A stretch of DNA of 51,908 bases from Candidatus Krumholzibacteriota bacterium (lineage in GTDB: Bacteria; Krumholzibacteriota; Krumholzibacteriia; Krumholzibacteriales; Krumholzibacteriaceae). Under the pieces are notes generated by a model. The model saw nothing but the letters and a program-made list of their open reading frames with translations, did no database searches and was not told the DNA's origin. Each line of letters starts with the position of its first letter. The first letter of the stretch is position 1. Below, piece after piece: positions 42,760 to 51,485 of this stretch. Both the position numbers and the translations under genes were made by a program. The stretch covers positions 1-51,908 of the forward strand of contig JAUWCL010000024.1 of NCBI GenBank assembly GCA_030609325.1, written 5' to 3'.

Positions 42760-44535
42760 ATGCATCCGAAACGCCTCGTCTGGCACATATTCCCCTGGTA
42801 CCTGATCATCATCATAGTCTCGCTGACCATCGTCACGGTCTACTCCACCCGTGCCGTAAAGGACTTCCACTTCACAACGACCTCGGACGACCTTGAAGCG
42901 AGGGCCGTTCTATTCGAAAAGACGATATCGGGAAAGATCGACGCCCCCTACTCCGTAGTGGACGGTCTGTGCAAGGAGCTCGGGTCGGCAACCGCTACGC
43001 GAATTACGGTCGTGCTGCCCGACGGAGGCGTCATAGGCGATTCCGACGGTAATCCCGGCGAGATGGAGAACCACGGCGACAGGCCCGAGTTCATCAGGGC
43101 TCTGGCCGGTATGGCCGGCTCTTCGGTCAGGTACAGCGATACGCTGAGGAAGAGGTTCATGTACGTCGCTGTCCCGGTCAGGGTCGATGGCAGGATAGTC
43201 GGGGCGGTGCGTGCTTCCATGCCGCTGACGGCCCTCGACGAGAGCCTCGGCGGCATGTACGTTAAAATAACGATATCGGGGCTGCTCGTCGCGATAGCGG
43301 CCGCCGTGCTCAGTATGCTCGTTGCCAGGCGAATCAGCCGCCCCGTCGAGGAGATCAAACGAGGCGTCGTCCATTTCGCGAACAACGACCTCAGCTACCG
43401 CCTTCCCGTCCACGAGCTCGAGGAGATAGGCGAGCTGGCCAAAGTCATCAACGCGATGGCCGGGCGCCTCGAGGACAGGATAGAGACGGTCGAGCGGCAG
43501 AGAAACGAGCAGGAGGCGGTCTTTGCCGGCATGGTCGAAGGCCTAATCGTGGTCGACGAGAACGAGAGGGTCGTCAGGATCAATCCCGCCGTATCATCGT
43601 TCCTCGGTGTCGATATCTCCGACGCTGAGGGCAGGACGATCCAGGAGGTAGTCCGCAATCCGTACCTCCAGAAGTTCGTCGCGAAGACGCTTGGCTCGGC
43701 GATCACGGTCGAGGAGGATTTCACTCTCAGGAACGGCAGGGGCGAGCTGTACGTCCAGGCCCATGGGGCCCAGCTCCTGAATCAGGACGGCAGTCTGAGA
43801 GGCGGCGTAATCGTCCTCAACAACGTCACGAGGCTGAGGAAGCTGGAGAACCTCAGGCGGGATTTCGTGGCGAACGTGTCACACGAGCTCAGGACCCCGA
43901 TTACCTCGATAAAGGGATTCGTCGAGACTCTTCTCGACGGCGCCCTGCGTAATTCCGACGACGCAGCGCACTTTCTCGATATCATCGCCAGGCAGGCAGA
44001 CAGGATGGATAACATCATCGAGGACCTGCTCCTTCTCTCCGGCATCGAGCGCGGGATCGAGAAGCGCGAGGTCAGGGTCGAGAAGGGAAAGATCATAGAT
44101 GTAATCCGCGACGCCGTTGAGGTATGCGAGTACAAGGCGGAAAAAAAGAAGATCGGGATAAAGATCGACTGCGCCGCCGATCTCGAGGCGTCTGTCAACG
44201 AGCCTCTCCTCGAGCAGGCGGTGATCAATCTGCTCGACAACGCGATAAAGTACAGCGACGAGAAAGGCTCGGTCGAGATAACCGCTTCGCGGCATGCCGA
44301 TAAGGTCGCGATAGAGGTACGGGACGAAGGGTGCGGTATAGACGAAGAGGATATCCCGAGATTGTTCGAGAGGTTCTACCGCGTCGACATGGCGAGGAGC
44401 CGCAAGCTCGGCGGAACGGGGCTCGGGCTTGCGATAGTGAAGCATATCATGCAGGCACACGGCGGTTCGGTCACCGTCGCGAGCACCCCCGGCGAGGGCT
44501 CCGCGTTCACGCTTCATCTGCCGAATAACCTGTAA
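42760..44535 (+). CDS. phoR: Phosphate regulon sensor histidine kinase PhoR
   Basis: This 591-aa membrane kinase has TM1 at about residues 10-30, a periplasmic domain, TM2 at about 170-190, HAMP, a PAS domain (about 245-345), then HisKA with phosphoacceptor His375 in NVSHELRTPITSIKGF. The HATPase_c domain has LLDNAIKYSD, DEGCGIDEEDIPRLF and GTGLGLAIVKHI. The extended periplasmic domain is larger than in E. coli PhoR and more like PhoR of Gram-positives. Its start abuts the phoB stop. Confidence 0.93.
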   Translation: MHPKRLVWHIFPWYLIIIIVSLTIVTVYSTRAVKDFHFTTTSDDLEARAVLFEKTISGKIDAPYSVVDGLCKELGSATATRITVVLPDGGVIGDSDGNPGEMENHGDRPEFIRALAGMAGSSVRYSDTLRKRFMYVAVPVRVDGRIVGAVRASMPLTALDESLGGMYVKITISGLLVAIAAAVLSMLVARRISRPVEEIKRGVVHFANNDLSYRLPVHELEEIGELAKVINAMAGRLEDRIETVERQRNEQEAVFAGMVEGLIVVDENERVVRINPAVSSFLGVDISDAEGRTIQEVVRNPYLQKFVAKTLGSAITVEEDFTLRNGRGELYVQAHGAQLLNQDGSLRGGVIVLNNVTRLRKLENLRRDFVANVSHELRTPITSIKGFVETLLDGALRNSDDAAHFLDIIARQADRMDNIIEDLLLLSGIERGIEKREVRVEKGKIIDVIRDAVEVCEYKAEKKKIGIKIDCAADLEASVNEPLLEQAVINLLDNAIKYSDEKGSVEITASRHADKVAIEVRDEGCGIDEEDIPRLFERFYRVDMARSRKLGGTGLGLAIVKHIMQAHGGSVTVASTPGEGSAFTLHLPNNL

Positions 44536-44561
44536 TAACAGGCGATACGACACTCACCACA

Positions 44562-44590
44562 TTCTAACTTGTCCTTAATAATCCCCTAAC
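44562..44590 (+). promoter_or_regulatory. Putative Pho box before the porin gene
   Basis: Three heptamers TTCTAAC, CCTTAAT and CCCTAAC, each separated by four bases, precede a long leader of the porin gene. Confidence 0.6.
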
Positions 44591-44756
44591 AGCGCTGAAT
44601 TACGTTTTCGCCATGACGGGAGACCGTCTGTGTCATCCCGAATTGAGCGAAACGGAAAAGATATGCAGAACGAACCAGAGACCGGCGCTGATATCACAAC
44701 ACACGAGCGAGCATGTGCCGACGACAAGGGGGTGGTCAAGAAACCTGGCAGACCGG

Positions 44757-44811
44757 CCGGGACCTTAGGTCCCGGAACCTTCGCAACGGGTCAGGCGGGC
44801 AAGGGCCCGCC
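44757..44811 (+). promoter_or_regulatory. Two stable leader hairpins of the porin mRNA
   Basis: The first hairpin is CCGGGACCT/AGGTCCCGG (44757-44775), the second GGCGGGC/GCCCGCC (44794-44811). Both lie in the last 75 bases of a leader of about 240 bases, just before AGAAAGGA and ATG 44832. I could not match them to a known riboswitch. They could be a mRNA-stability or translation-control element. Confidence 0.45.
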
Positions 44812-44831
44812 GGAAATGGGAGAAAGGACAT

Positions 44832-45926
44832 ATGAAAAAGATAGTGATTCTCGCGATTCTCGCCGCCGTGCTCGCCTCGGGCGCCGCACAGGCGGGAGAG
44901 TGGTACGAAAAGGTAAAGCTGGGCGGAGATTTCAGGGACCGTTACGACGGCGTCTGGGATGAGACGAAGGATTACGACAGGCACAGGAACCGCATCCGCG
45001 CGCGACTGTCCCTCAAGGCGATTATTACGGATGATTTCACCTTTGTCAGTCGTTTCGTTACGGGAATCAACGATCCCGCTTCCACCAACCGGACGCTGAC
45101 CGACGCCTTCACCACAAAGGGATACTGGCTCGACCTCGCCTGCTTCGATTTCCATCCTGTCAAGGTTCCCGGGCTTCACATCTACGGTGGAAAGATGAAG
45201 AATTCCTTCTACAAGCCGGGTAATAACCAGCTCGTCTGGGACGGCGACGTCACCCCGGAAGGTATTGCCGTGAATTTCGGCAGGAATGCCGGCGAGAAGG
45301 TCTCGTACTTCCTTGTCGGATCATGGTACTCGGTCATGGAAAGGAAGGCCGATCCGGACATTTACATGCTGGGAGCGCAGGGGGGGCTGAAGGTCAAGGC
45401 TTCCGAAAAGGTCTACGTCCTTTTCGTCGCCGACTACTTCGGTTACGAGAACATCAAGGGCTCTCCTGCTCTGTTCGATGGTGCATTCTTCGGTAATACC
45501 TCGGTCGACGACGACGGCACAGATGTCTATGCCAACGATTTCAGGATGGCCGAGGCCTTCGCTGAAATCGGCGGCAAGTCTGGTAAGACTTCCTGGGTCG
45601 CCTTCGGAGGCTATGTCAATAACACCGCCGCGGACAGCTTCAATACGGGGTGGATCGCCGGCCTGGGCTTCAAGAGCGGCAAGGGCCGCGGAGCCTGGAA
45701 GCTCGGCGGCTTCTACAAATGGGTCGAGACAGACGCAGTGATAGGTCTCTTCGCCGATTCCGATTTCGGCAGCGGCACTACTGACGTCAAGGGTTTTGCC
45801 ATCTCGGGCGGCTACAGCCTTGCCGACAAGGTGGAGCTTGCCTCGACGCTGTTCATCAACAAGAGAGGTGTCGAGGAGGGGACCGACTATACCCGATTCT
45901 TCATCGATCTGAAGATGAAGTTCTAG
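44832..45926 (+). CDS. Putative porin of the Pho regulon
   Basis: This 364-aa exported protein has a signal peptide ending near AAQA and a run of amphipathic beta-strands. The signature opening WYEKVKLGGDFRDRYDGVW is followed by DRHRNRIRARLSLKA, and the final residue is Phe, the mark of barrel insertion. Length suits a 16-18-stranded porin. Placement between phoR and pstS behind a Pho-box-like array suggests phosphate passage across the outer membrane, as OprP or PhoE do in other lineages; that selectivity is inferred. Confidence 0.8.
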   Translation: MKKIVILAILAAVLASGAAQAGEWYEKVKLGGDFRDRYDGVWDETKDYDRHRNRIRARLSLKAIITDDFTFVSRFVTGINDPASTNRTLTDAFTTKGYWLDLACFDFHPVKVPGLHIYGGKMKNSFYKPGNNQLVWDGDVTPEGIAVNFGRNAGEKVSYFLVGSWYSVMERKADPDIYMLGAQGGLKVKASEKVYVLFVADYFGYENIKGSPALFDGAFFGNTSVDDDGTDVYANDFRMAEAFAEIGGKSGKTSWVAFGGYVNNTAADSFNTGWIAGLGFKSGKGRGAWKLGGFYKWVETDAVIGLFADSDFGSGTTDVKGFAISGGYSLADKVELASTLFINKRGVEEGTDYTRFFIDLKMKF

Positions 45927-45943
45927 TAAATACGTTTGATGGG

Positions 45944-45983
45944 CCTTAACGGTAATTTAACGATTCCTTAACAACAGCCTGAC
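45944..45983 (+). promoter_or_regulatory. Putative Pho box before pstS (four repeats)
   Basis: Four heptamers CCTTAAC, ATTTAAC, CCTTAAC and GCCTGAC are spaced exactly four bases apart. A -10-like TAGATT follows about ten bases later at 45994-45999. The array is the strongest of the three control regions. Confidence 0.7.
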
Positions 45984-46026
45984 ACAAGACCTGTAGATTT
46001 CGGGTAGAAGGCTAAGGGAGGTCAAG

Positions 46027-46866
46027 ATGAAAGGTTCGAAGCTTATCGCAATGATATCGGTATTCGCTCTCGTTGGCTTGGTAGTCGCCCCCGGCTCGGC
46101 AGTAGCCGAGGAGAGGATCATCATCGACGGTTCTACGACCGTCGGCCCGATTGCCAAGGCGTTCGCCGAGTACTACATGTCGAAGAACAAGGACGTAAAC
46201 ATCACCGTGAGCGAGTCGGGCAGCGGCAACGGCGCCAAGAGCCTGATCAACGGGATGTGCCACGTCGCCGACATGTCCCGTTTCATGAAGGACAAGGAAT
46301 TCGCCGCGGCGGTCAAGAAGGGCCGTACTCCCGTGGCGCACGTAGTCGCCATCGACGGCATCGTGATGGTCGTGCACCCCAGCAATCCGGTCAAGGGTTT
46401 CACCGTAGCGCAGGTACGTGACATCTACATGGGCAGGATCACGAACTGGAAGGACCTCGGCGGCCCTAACGTCGAGATAGTCATGATCAGCCGCGACACG
46501 AACAGCGGTACCTACGAGACCTTCGAGAAGCTTGTGATGAAGAAAAAGAAGATCTACGAGAAGGCCGAGTATGTCGGCAGCAACGGCGCCATCCGCCAGC
46601 GCGTGCAGAGCACGCCTGCCTCGATCGGCTATATCGGTCTCGGATTCGTCGACCGCAGCGTCAAGGCGCTCGAGATCGACGGTATCGTCCCCGACATGAA
46701 CACGATCTCCTCGGGCATCTACCCGATCGCGAGGCCGCTGTTCATGTTCACCGACGGTTATCCGAAGCTCGGAACCCATCTCCATCGTTTCATCACGCTT
46801 CACCTTTCCCCCAGGGGCCAGGAGATCATCGAGGAGATCGGTTTCATTCCGGTGACGAGGTACTAG
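46027..46866 (+). CDS. pstS: Phosphate ABC transporter substrate-binding protein PstS
   Basis: This 279-aa periplasmic phosphate binder has a signal peptide (end near AVAEE) and the family features IIIDGSTTVGPIAKAF, SESGSGNGAKSLING, VVHPSNPVKGFT and ISRDTNSGTYETFEKLV, the last including phosphate contacts. AGGGAGG precedes the ATG. It heads the pstSCAB-phoU unit behind a four-repeat Pho box. Confidence 0.93.
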   Translation: MKGSKLIAMISVFALVGLVVAPGSAVAEERIIIDGSTTVGPIAKAFAEYYMSKNKDVNITVSESGSGNGAKSLINGMCHVADMSRFMKDKEFAAAVKKGRTPVAHVVAIDGIVMVVHPSNPVKGFTVAQVRDIYMGRITNWKDLGGPNVEIVMISRDTNSGTYETFEKLVMKKKKIYEKAEYVGSNGAIRQRVQSTPASIGYIGLGFVDRSVKALEIDGIVPDMNTISSGIYPIARPLFMFTDGYPKLGTHLHRFITLHLSPRGQEIIEEIGFIPVTRY

Positions 46867-46905
46867 TCGAAAGGGATGCAAGGTCCATGCGGGGAACCGG
46901 CTGTT

Positions 46906-48066
46906 ATGAACGACAGAATCTACGAACACACCGAATCTGATCTTCGCAGCCGGTTGCTTATGAGCAGGGGCACCCGGCGTCACAGGCGACTGGGTGCCCT
47001 TGCCGGTGATACCGTCCTGATCGTGATCGCGTCGAGCTCGCTGATCGCGCTTCTCTTTATCTTCTATTTCATCATCAAGGACGCCATTCCGTTTTTTCAA
47101 ATCGAAGGGGTCAGGGAGTTCTTTACGAGTACGAGATGGTACCCATCCAGGGAAGACGCGGAGTTCGGAGCCCTGTCTATCCTGGTGGGAAGTACGCTCG
47201 TGACGACAGGGGCGGTTGTGGTGGCGGTGCCGATGGGCGTGCTGGCCGCGCTCTGTCTCAGTGATATCCTCCCCTTCTCGATGCGGCAGGTCGTCAAGCC
47301 GGTAATCGAGATGCTCGCCGCGATCCCCTCGGTCGTCTACGGGTTCTTCGCACTAGTCGTATTCGCGCCGCTTCTCCAGGAAAAGGGGGGGAGCCTGCTC
47401 TCCGTCGGGGCGCTGATAGTACTCGTCCCTGTTTCCATAATAGGAGTGGGTGTGGCGAGCGACCTCATAGGCGCGAGATTCAGCGAAGGATCGAGAGGGG
47501 TTGCAAGGATCGCGTCCGCCGCGGTCCTGTCCATAGCCGTCATCCTCGTATTGTACCAGCTCAACAGGTTCCTCGGCGGCCTCCGGATCGTCAGCGGCAC
47601 GAACGCTCTCAACGCCTCGATAATCCTCGGAATCATGGCACTGCCCACAGTGGTCAGCGTCTCGGAGGACGCGCTAAACGCGGTCGGAAGGGAGCTCCGC
47701 GAGGGAAGCTACGCCCTCGGAGCCACGCGGGCGGAGACCCTTCTGCGTGTCGTCATACCGGCGGCAAAGAGCGGGATACTCGCGGCGGTGATTCTCGGCG
47801 TCATGCGGGCCGTCGGCGAGACGATGGTCGTCTGGATGGCTTCAGGCAATGCCGCCAGGATCCCGCAGCCGATATTCAACTACCTCGAGCCGATAAGGAC
47901 CCTCACAGCAACGATCGCCGGAGATATGGGCGAAGCCGATCATGTGACCGGCTCGGCGAGGTATCACGTGCTCTTCGCGATGGCGTTCTGCCTGCTCGTC
48001 TTCGCGTTCGTATCAAATTTCGTCAGCGAGATGATCCTGAGAAGATCGAGAAAGCAGCTGGGCTGA
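46906..48066 (+). CDS. pstC: Phosphate ABC transporter permease PstC
   Basis: This protein of about 386 aa has six or more helices. The permease loop EAA motif is EGSYALGATRAETLLRVVIPAAKSG in the last third. AAIPSVVYGFF is typical of Pst permeases, and a further helix near residues 205-225 (VARIASAAVLSIAVILVLY) makes it longer than usual. ATG 46906 is preferred to 46876 because GGGGAA lies about ten bases upstream. It pairs with PstA to form the inner-membrane channel. Confidence 0.9.
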   Translation: MNDRIYEHTESDLRSRLLMSRGTRRHRRLGALAGDTVLIVIASSSLIALLFIFYFIIKDAIPFFQIEGVREFFTSTRWYPSREDAEFGALSILVGSTLVTTGAVVVAVPMGVLAALCLSDILPFSMRQVVKPVIEMLAAIPSVVYGFFALVVFAPLLQEKGGSLLSVGALIVLVPVSIIGVGVASDLIGARFSEGSRGVARIASAAVLSIAVILVLYQLNRFLGGLRIVSGTNALNASIILGIMALPTVVSVSEDALNAVGRELREGSYALGATRAETLLRVVIPAAKSGILAAVILGVMRAVGETMVVWMASGNAARIPQPIFNYLEPIRTLTATIAGDMGEADHVTGSARYHVLFAMAFCLLVFAFVSNFVSEMILRRSRKQLG

Positions 48067-48071
48067 GAAAG

Positions 48072-49418
48072 ATGGAGCTGAAGACACGCAGGATGCTCGA
48101 CCGGTCGTTTACCACTATAGGCGTATTCGCCATAGTGCTGATGGCCGTCTCTCTTGTGATACTTCTCCAGCCGATCGTCTGGCGGGGAGCGGGCGCCTTC
48201 ATCTTCAGGGAGACGGTTGAGAACAGGAAGCTCAACCTCGAGCTCCTCGGCCGCGGAAGCCGGGCTAAGGTCGAAATCGAGATAACCGAGACTGAGGCTG
48301 CCAGGAAGCCCGTCTACGACATGATGGCGGCATTCGAGGCGGAGATGGAGGAGGGTGGCTCCGCCTTCAGGAAACAGTACGGGCGCGAGTACTCCGAGCT
48401 CCGCGACATGCTCTCCGAGCTGCTCGGTCCCCTTCCCGGCGAGAAAAACCCCGTCCTGATCCGTGCCCAGTATGGCCGGACACGCTGGGACAGGGCGCAG
48501 GTGAAGTTTCACCAGATACGTTACGTCGAGAAATACGATTACTCCGACCCGGACCGTATGGGAGTGAAGATAGAAAAACCGCGTTCCGCTCTGTTCGAGT
48601 CGACTTCGATCGAGCCGCTCTTCGGATATCTCGAGGAAAACATTGAGCAGATGATGCTCCCGAAGTTGACATTTTACTGGCGCTTTCTCTTCGATAGATC
48701 TTTCGATGCGCATTTCTTTGGAGGCATCTGGCCCGAGGTGCTCGGAACGTTCTATCTTGCCCTGGGCGCGATGCTCTTCGCCGTCCCTCTCGGGATAGTC
48801 ACGGCGATCTACCTCGCCGAGTACGCCGGCGAGAGCAGGTTCGTGAGCCTCCTGAGGACATGCATCAGCTCGCTGGCCGGTGTGCCGAGCATCGTGTTCG
48901 GTCTCTTCGGGCTGGCGTTTTTCATAAACACGATGAAGATATCGAACGGAAAGAGTGTCCTCGCTGGCTCTCTGACCCTGGCCTTTCTCGTCCTCCCGAC
49001 GGTCATACGCGCGTCCGAGGAAGCGATCCTCGCCGTTCCCCGCACGTATAAGGAGGCAGCGATGAGCCTCGGGGCGGGTAAATGGCATACGATAATCTCG
49101 GTGATACTTCCGGCCGCGCTCACGGGGATACTTACCAGCATAATCATCAGCCTCGGAAGGGCGGCGGGCGAGACGGCGCCGATCATATTTACCGCCGCCG
49201 TTAGTGTCGGAAGGCCGCTTGCCATCTGGCAGACGCTCAGTCAGCCCTCACCGGCGCTCTCGTGGAACATCTACAACCTGGCCACCGAACACGAAGCCGT
49301 CGACGAGATTCGTCACGTCCAGTACGGGATGGTGCTCACACTCGTCGCGATGGTCCTTCTGCTCAACCTGACGGCGATTATAATAAGAGCCCGCATATCG
49401 AAGAAATTGAGAGGCTGA
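48072..49418 (+). CDS. pstA: Phosphate ABC transporter permease PstA with a large extracytoplasmic insertion
   Basis: This 448-aa permease is much longer than typical PstA (about 280-300). TM1 lies at about residues 15-36. Residues about 46-205 form a hydrophilic, glutamate-rich insertion with coiled-coil-like stretches (TEAARKPVYDMMAAFEAEM). The permease core follows from about residue 217, with AGVPSIVFGLFG and the EAA loop TYKEAAMSLGAGKWHTIISVI. The insertion would lie in the periplasm, where it could contact PstS or another protein. It starts five bases after pstC. Confidence 0.9.
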   Translation: MELKTRRMLDRSFTTIGVFAIVLMAVSLVILLQPIVWRGAGAFIFRETVENRKLNLELLGRGSRAKVEIEITETEAARKPVYDMMAAFEAEMEEGGSAFRKQYGREYSELRDMLSELLGPLPGEKNPVLIRAQYGRTRWDRAQVKFHQIRYVEKYDYSDPDRMGVKIEKPRSALFESTSIEPLFGYLEENIEQMMLPKLTFYWRFLFDRSFDAHFFGGIWPEVLGTFYLALGAMLFAVPLGIVTAIYLAEYAGESRFVSLLRTCISSLAGVPSIVFGLFGLAFFINTMKISNGKSVLAGSLTLAFLVLPTVIRASEEAILAVPRTYKEAAMSLGAGKWHTIISVILPAALTGILTSIIISLGRAAGETAPIIFTAAVSVGRPLAIWQTLSQPSPALSWNIYNLATEHEAVDEIRHVQYGMVLTLVAMVLLLNLTAIIIRARISKKLRG

Positions 49419-49503
49419 AATAATATTTTATACCTATTGAAACAGCGATCGAGAGTCGAGAGTAATGCATGTTGTATCGGCGATCAATAATCGGGAGGAA
49501 ATT

Positions 49504-50340
49504 TTGACGACAGCGGATGCAACGGACAGGCCTGCCGGAATCGCTCTCGGGATTATAGAATTCCGGAAGGATATGCAGCTGGAGAGGCGTCCGTTGATCG
49601 GATCGAATGGATTCTATGTCTATTACGGCGACAACGCCGCTGTGAAGAACGTTTCGTTCGATATTCCCGAGGGACTGGTCACGGCGATAATCGGACCGAG
49701 CGGGTGTGGCAAGAGCACTTTTCTGAGGGCGATCAACAGGATGAACGATCTCATTCCGGGCTGCCGCGTCGACGGCGAGCTGACCCTCGACGGGCAGAAC
49801 CTCTACGCACCGCAGGTCGACGTCGTGTCTCTGAGGAAAATGGTCGGCATGGTCTTCCAGAAGCCGAATCCCTTCCCGAAGAGCATATTCGACAATGTCG
49901 CCTACGGACCGAAGATCCACGGGCTGACCGACCGGCGAAAGCTCGGCGAGATAGTAGAGCATAGTCTCAGGCAGGCGGCCCTCTGGAACGAAGTAAAGGA
50001 CAGGCTTGGTGACAACGCCCTCGGTCTCTCGGGCGGGCAGCAGCAGAGACTGTGCCTGGCGCGGGCGGTCGCGGTGAACCCGAAGGTCCTGCTGATGGAC
50101 GAGCCCGCCTCCGCCCTGGATCCGCGTTCCACCTCGAGAATCGAGGATCTCATATCGGAGCTGCGCGGCGAGTATACGATCGTGATTGTCACACACAACA
50201 TGCAGCAGGCGGCGCGTGTCTCCGACCTGACTGCATTTTTATACGAGGGCAACCTGATTGAGTTCGGCGAGACGAAACAGATATTCACCAAACCTGGAGA
50301 GAAACAGACCGAGGATTATATAACCGGGAGATTCGGCTAA
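49504..50340 (+). CDS. pstB: Phosphate ABC transporter ATP-binding protein PstB
   Basis: This 278-aa ATPase has Walker [10 protein letters not shown], the Pst-specific [13 protein letters not shown]-loop [11 protein letters not shown], signature [10 protein letters not shown] and Walker [13 protein letters not shown] with the switch in [11 protein letters not shown] 49504 is chosen because GGGAGG stands just upstream; an ATG at 49465 has no good site. The N-terminus has about 25 more residues before the ATPase core than usual. It is followed by phoU after 12 bases. Confidence 0.93.
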   Translation: MTTADATDRPAGIALGIIEFRKDMQLERRPLIGSNGFYVYYGDNAAVKNVSFDIPEGLVTAIIGPSGCGKSTFLRAINRMNDLIPGCRVDGELTLDGQNLYAPQVDVVSLRKMVGMVFQKPNPFPKSIFDNVAYGPKIHGLTDRRKLGEIVEHSLRQAALWNEVKDRLGDNALGLSGGQQQRLCLARAVAVNPKVLLMDEPASALDPRSTSRIEDLISELRGEYTIVIVTHNMQQAARVSDLTAFLYEGNLIEFGETKQIFTKPGEKQTEDYITGRFG

Positions 50341-50352
50341 AGGAGCGAGGAA

Positions 50353-51018
50353 GTGTCCAAACACATACGCAGGGAGATCGCCACTTTGAAGAAGGAGATA
50401 CTCGCGCTGGGAGCGGCGGTCGAGGAGATCCTGTACAAGGCGATGAAATCACTCGAGGAGAGAGACAAGGCTCTCGCGGAGCAGGTCATGGAGGAAGATA
50501 CGGTCATCGACCAGATGGAGGTCGAGATCGAGGAGGACTGCCTCAAGGTCCTTGCCCTTCACCAGCCGGTGGCGATCGACCTGCGCCTCATCATAGCGAT
50601 CCTGAAGATCAACACCGATCTCGAGAGGGTCGGCGACCTGGCGGTCAATATCGCCGAGCGGGCGGCTTTCCTCGCGACGAGAGAGAAGATCGACATCCCC
50701 CTGGATTTCATGAAGATGGCCGACATCTCGAAGGACATGCTCAAGAAGAGCCTCGACGCGCTGGTCTCGGAGGACTCGGCCCTCGCACACAAGGTCTGCG
50801 GGATGGACGATGCCGTCGACGCGATCAACCGCGAGATGTACATAACGATCCAGGAGGCGATCAGGAACGATCCGACCCGGATGGAGAGCCTGATTCACCT
50901 GCTGTCGGTCTCGAGGCATCTCGAGAGGGTCGCCGACCTGGCGACGAACATTGCGGAGGATGTCATCTACATGATCGAGGGCGAGATCGTCCGTCACAAT
51001 GTGGAGAAGTACATGTAA
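50353..51018 (+). CDS. phoU: PhoU phosphate signalling protein
   Basis: This 221-aa all-helical protein has two three-helix repeats. The metal-binding E/DxxxD-type motifs appear twice: TDLERVGDLAVNIAERA and RHLERVADLATNIAEDV. It connects Pst to PhoR and limits activation when phosphate is plentiful. GTG 50353 follows AGGAGCGAGG. It ends the operon; a strong hairpin lies 118 bases downstream. Confidence 0.94.
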   Translation: MSKHIRREIATLKKEILALGAAVEEILYKAMKSLEERDKALAEQVMEEDTVIDQMEVEIEEDCLKVLALHQPVAIDLRLIIAILKINTDLERVGDLAVNIAERAAFLATREKIDIPLDFMKMADISKDMLKKSLDALVSEDSALAHKVCGMDDAVDAINREMYITIQEAIRNDPTRMESLIHLLSVSRHLERVADLATNIAEDVIYMIEGEIVRHNVEKYM

Positions 51019-51135
51019 AGGCAGAGTGCTATACGTAGTAGTGTACGGAGTAATATATGGACCGGTCAGAAACCCTGTCCTGGTCTCGACCCTGTGATGG
51101 CCGGAAGATCATACTGATCCAGACGGTAATGACAT

Positions 51136-51180
51136 GAGAAAGAGGGGAAGCGATTTTAGAGGTCGTTTCCCCTCTTTCTC
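51136..51180 (+). terminator. Hairpin terminator after phoU
   Basis: An 18-bp stem (arms GAGAAAGAGGGGAAGCGA and its near complement, one G-T pair) surrounds a nine-base loop. A pyrimidine tract of CT repeats follows instead of a T-run. The stretch 51181-51434 has no gene I can support. Confidence 0.6.
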
Positions 51181-51434
51181 TTTCTCTTTCTCTCTCTGCT
51201 CCTGACTGCACGGATGATCCTGAAAATATCTTCCAGAAATAGCGATTTTTCGAAGATTTCCCTTGACGCGATTTTCAGCCCCTTTTCGCGAAAGTCCGTG
51301 GCCCGCCCTGATTTGCGCGCTGTGCGAACCTCAGGGCCCATTCCTGCGCGCCTATCGAATATTCCGGCTTCAACCTTGCCTCGGCCTGAGTTCTCGCCAT
51401 ATACGCGATCTGAGAGCCTGCCGAAAACCCGTGT

Positions 51435-51440
51435 TATAAT
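51435..51440 (+). promoter_or_regulatory. -10 element before the HNH-family gene
   Basis: A perfect TATAAT lies 45 bases before ATG 51486; no clear -35 hexamer at the usual spacing. Confidence 0.4.
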
Positions 51441-51485
51441 ACTCCCTGAGGGGGCAGATAAGACTTCTAACCAGAGGTAGTGACG

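Noticed and set aside
44757-44811. Cyclic-di-GMP or other known riboswitch in the porin leader
   Set aside because: The hairpins do not carry the conserved loop and junction bases of the classes I compared by eye.
44630-44962. A 110-codon frame in the porin leader
   Set aside because: It runs into the porin gene in another frame, ends in low-complexity Arg-rich sequence and lacks a ribosome-binding site.
51181-51210. CT-rich tract as a phase-variable repeat
   Set aside because: It lies outside any gene and beside a terminator hairpin, so it has no frame or promoter to switch that I can see.
51214-51480. An 88-codon frame between phoU and the HNH-family gene
   Set aside because: No recognisable protein features; it contains the -10 element of the next gene.
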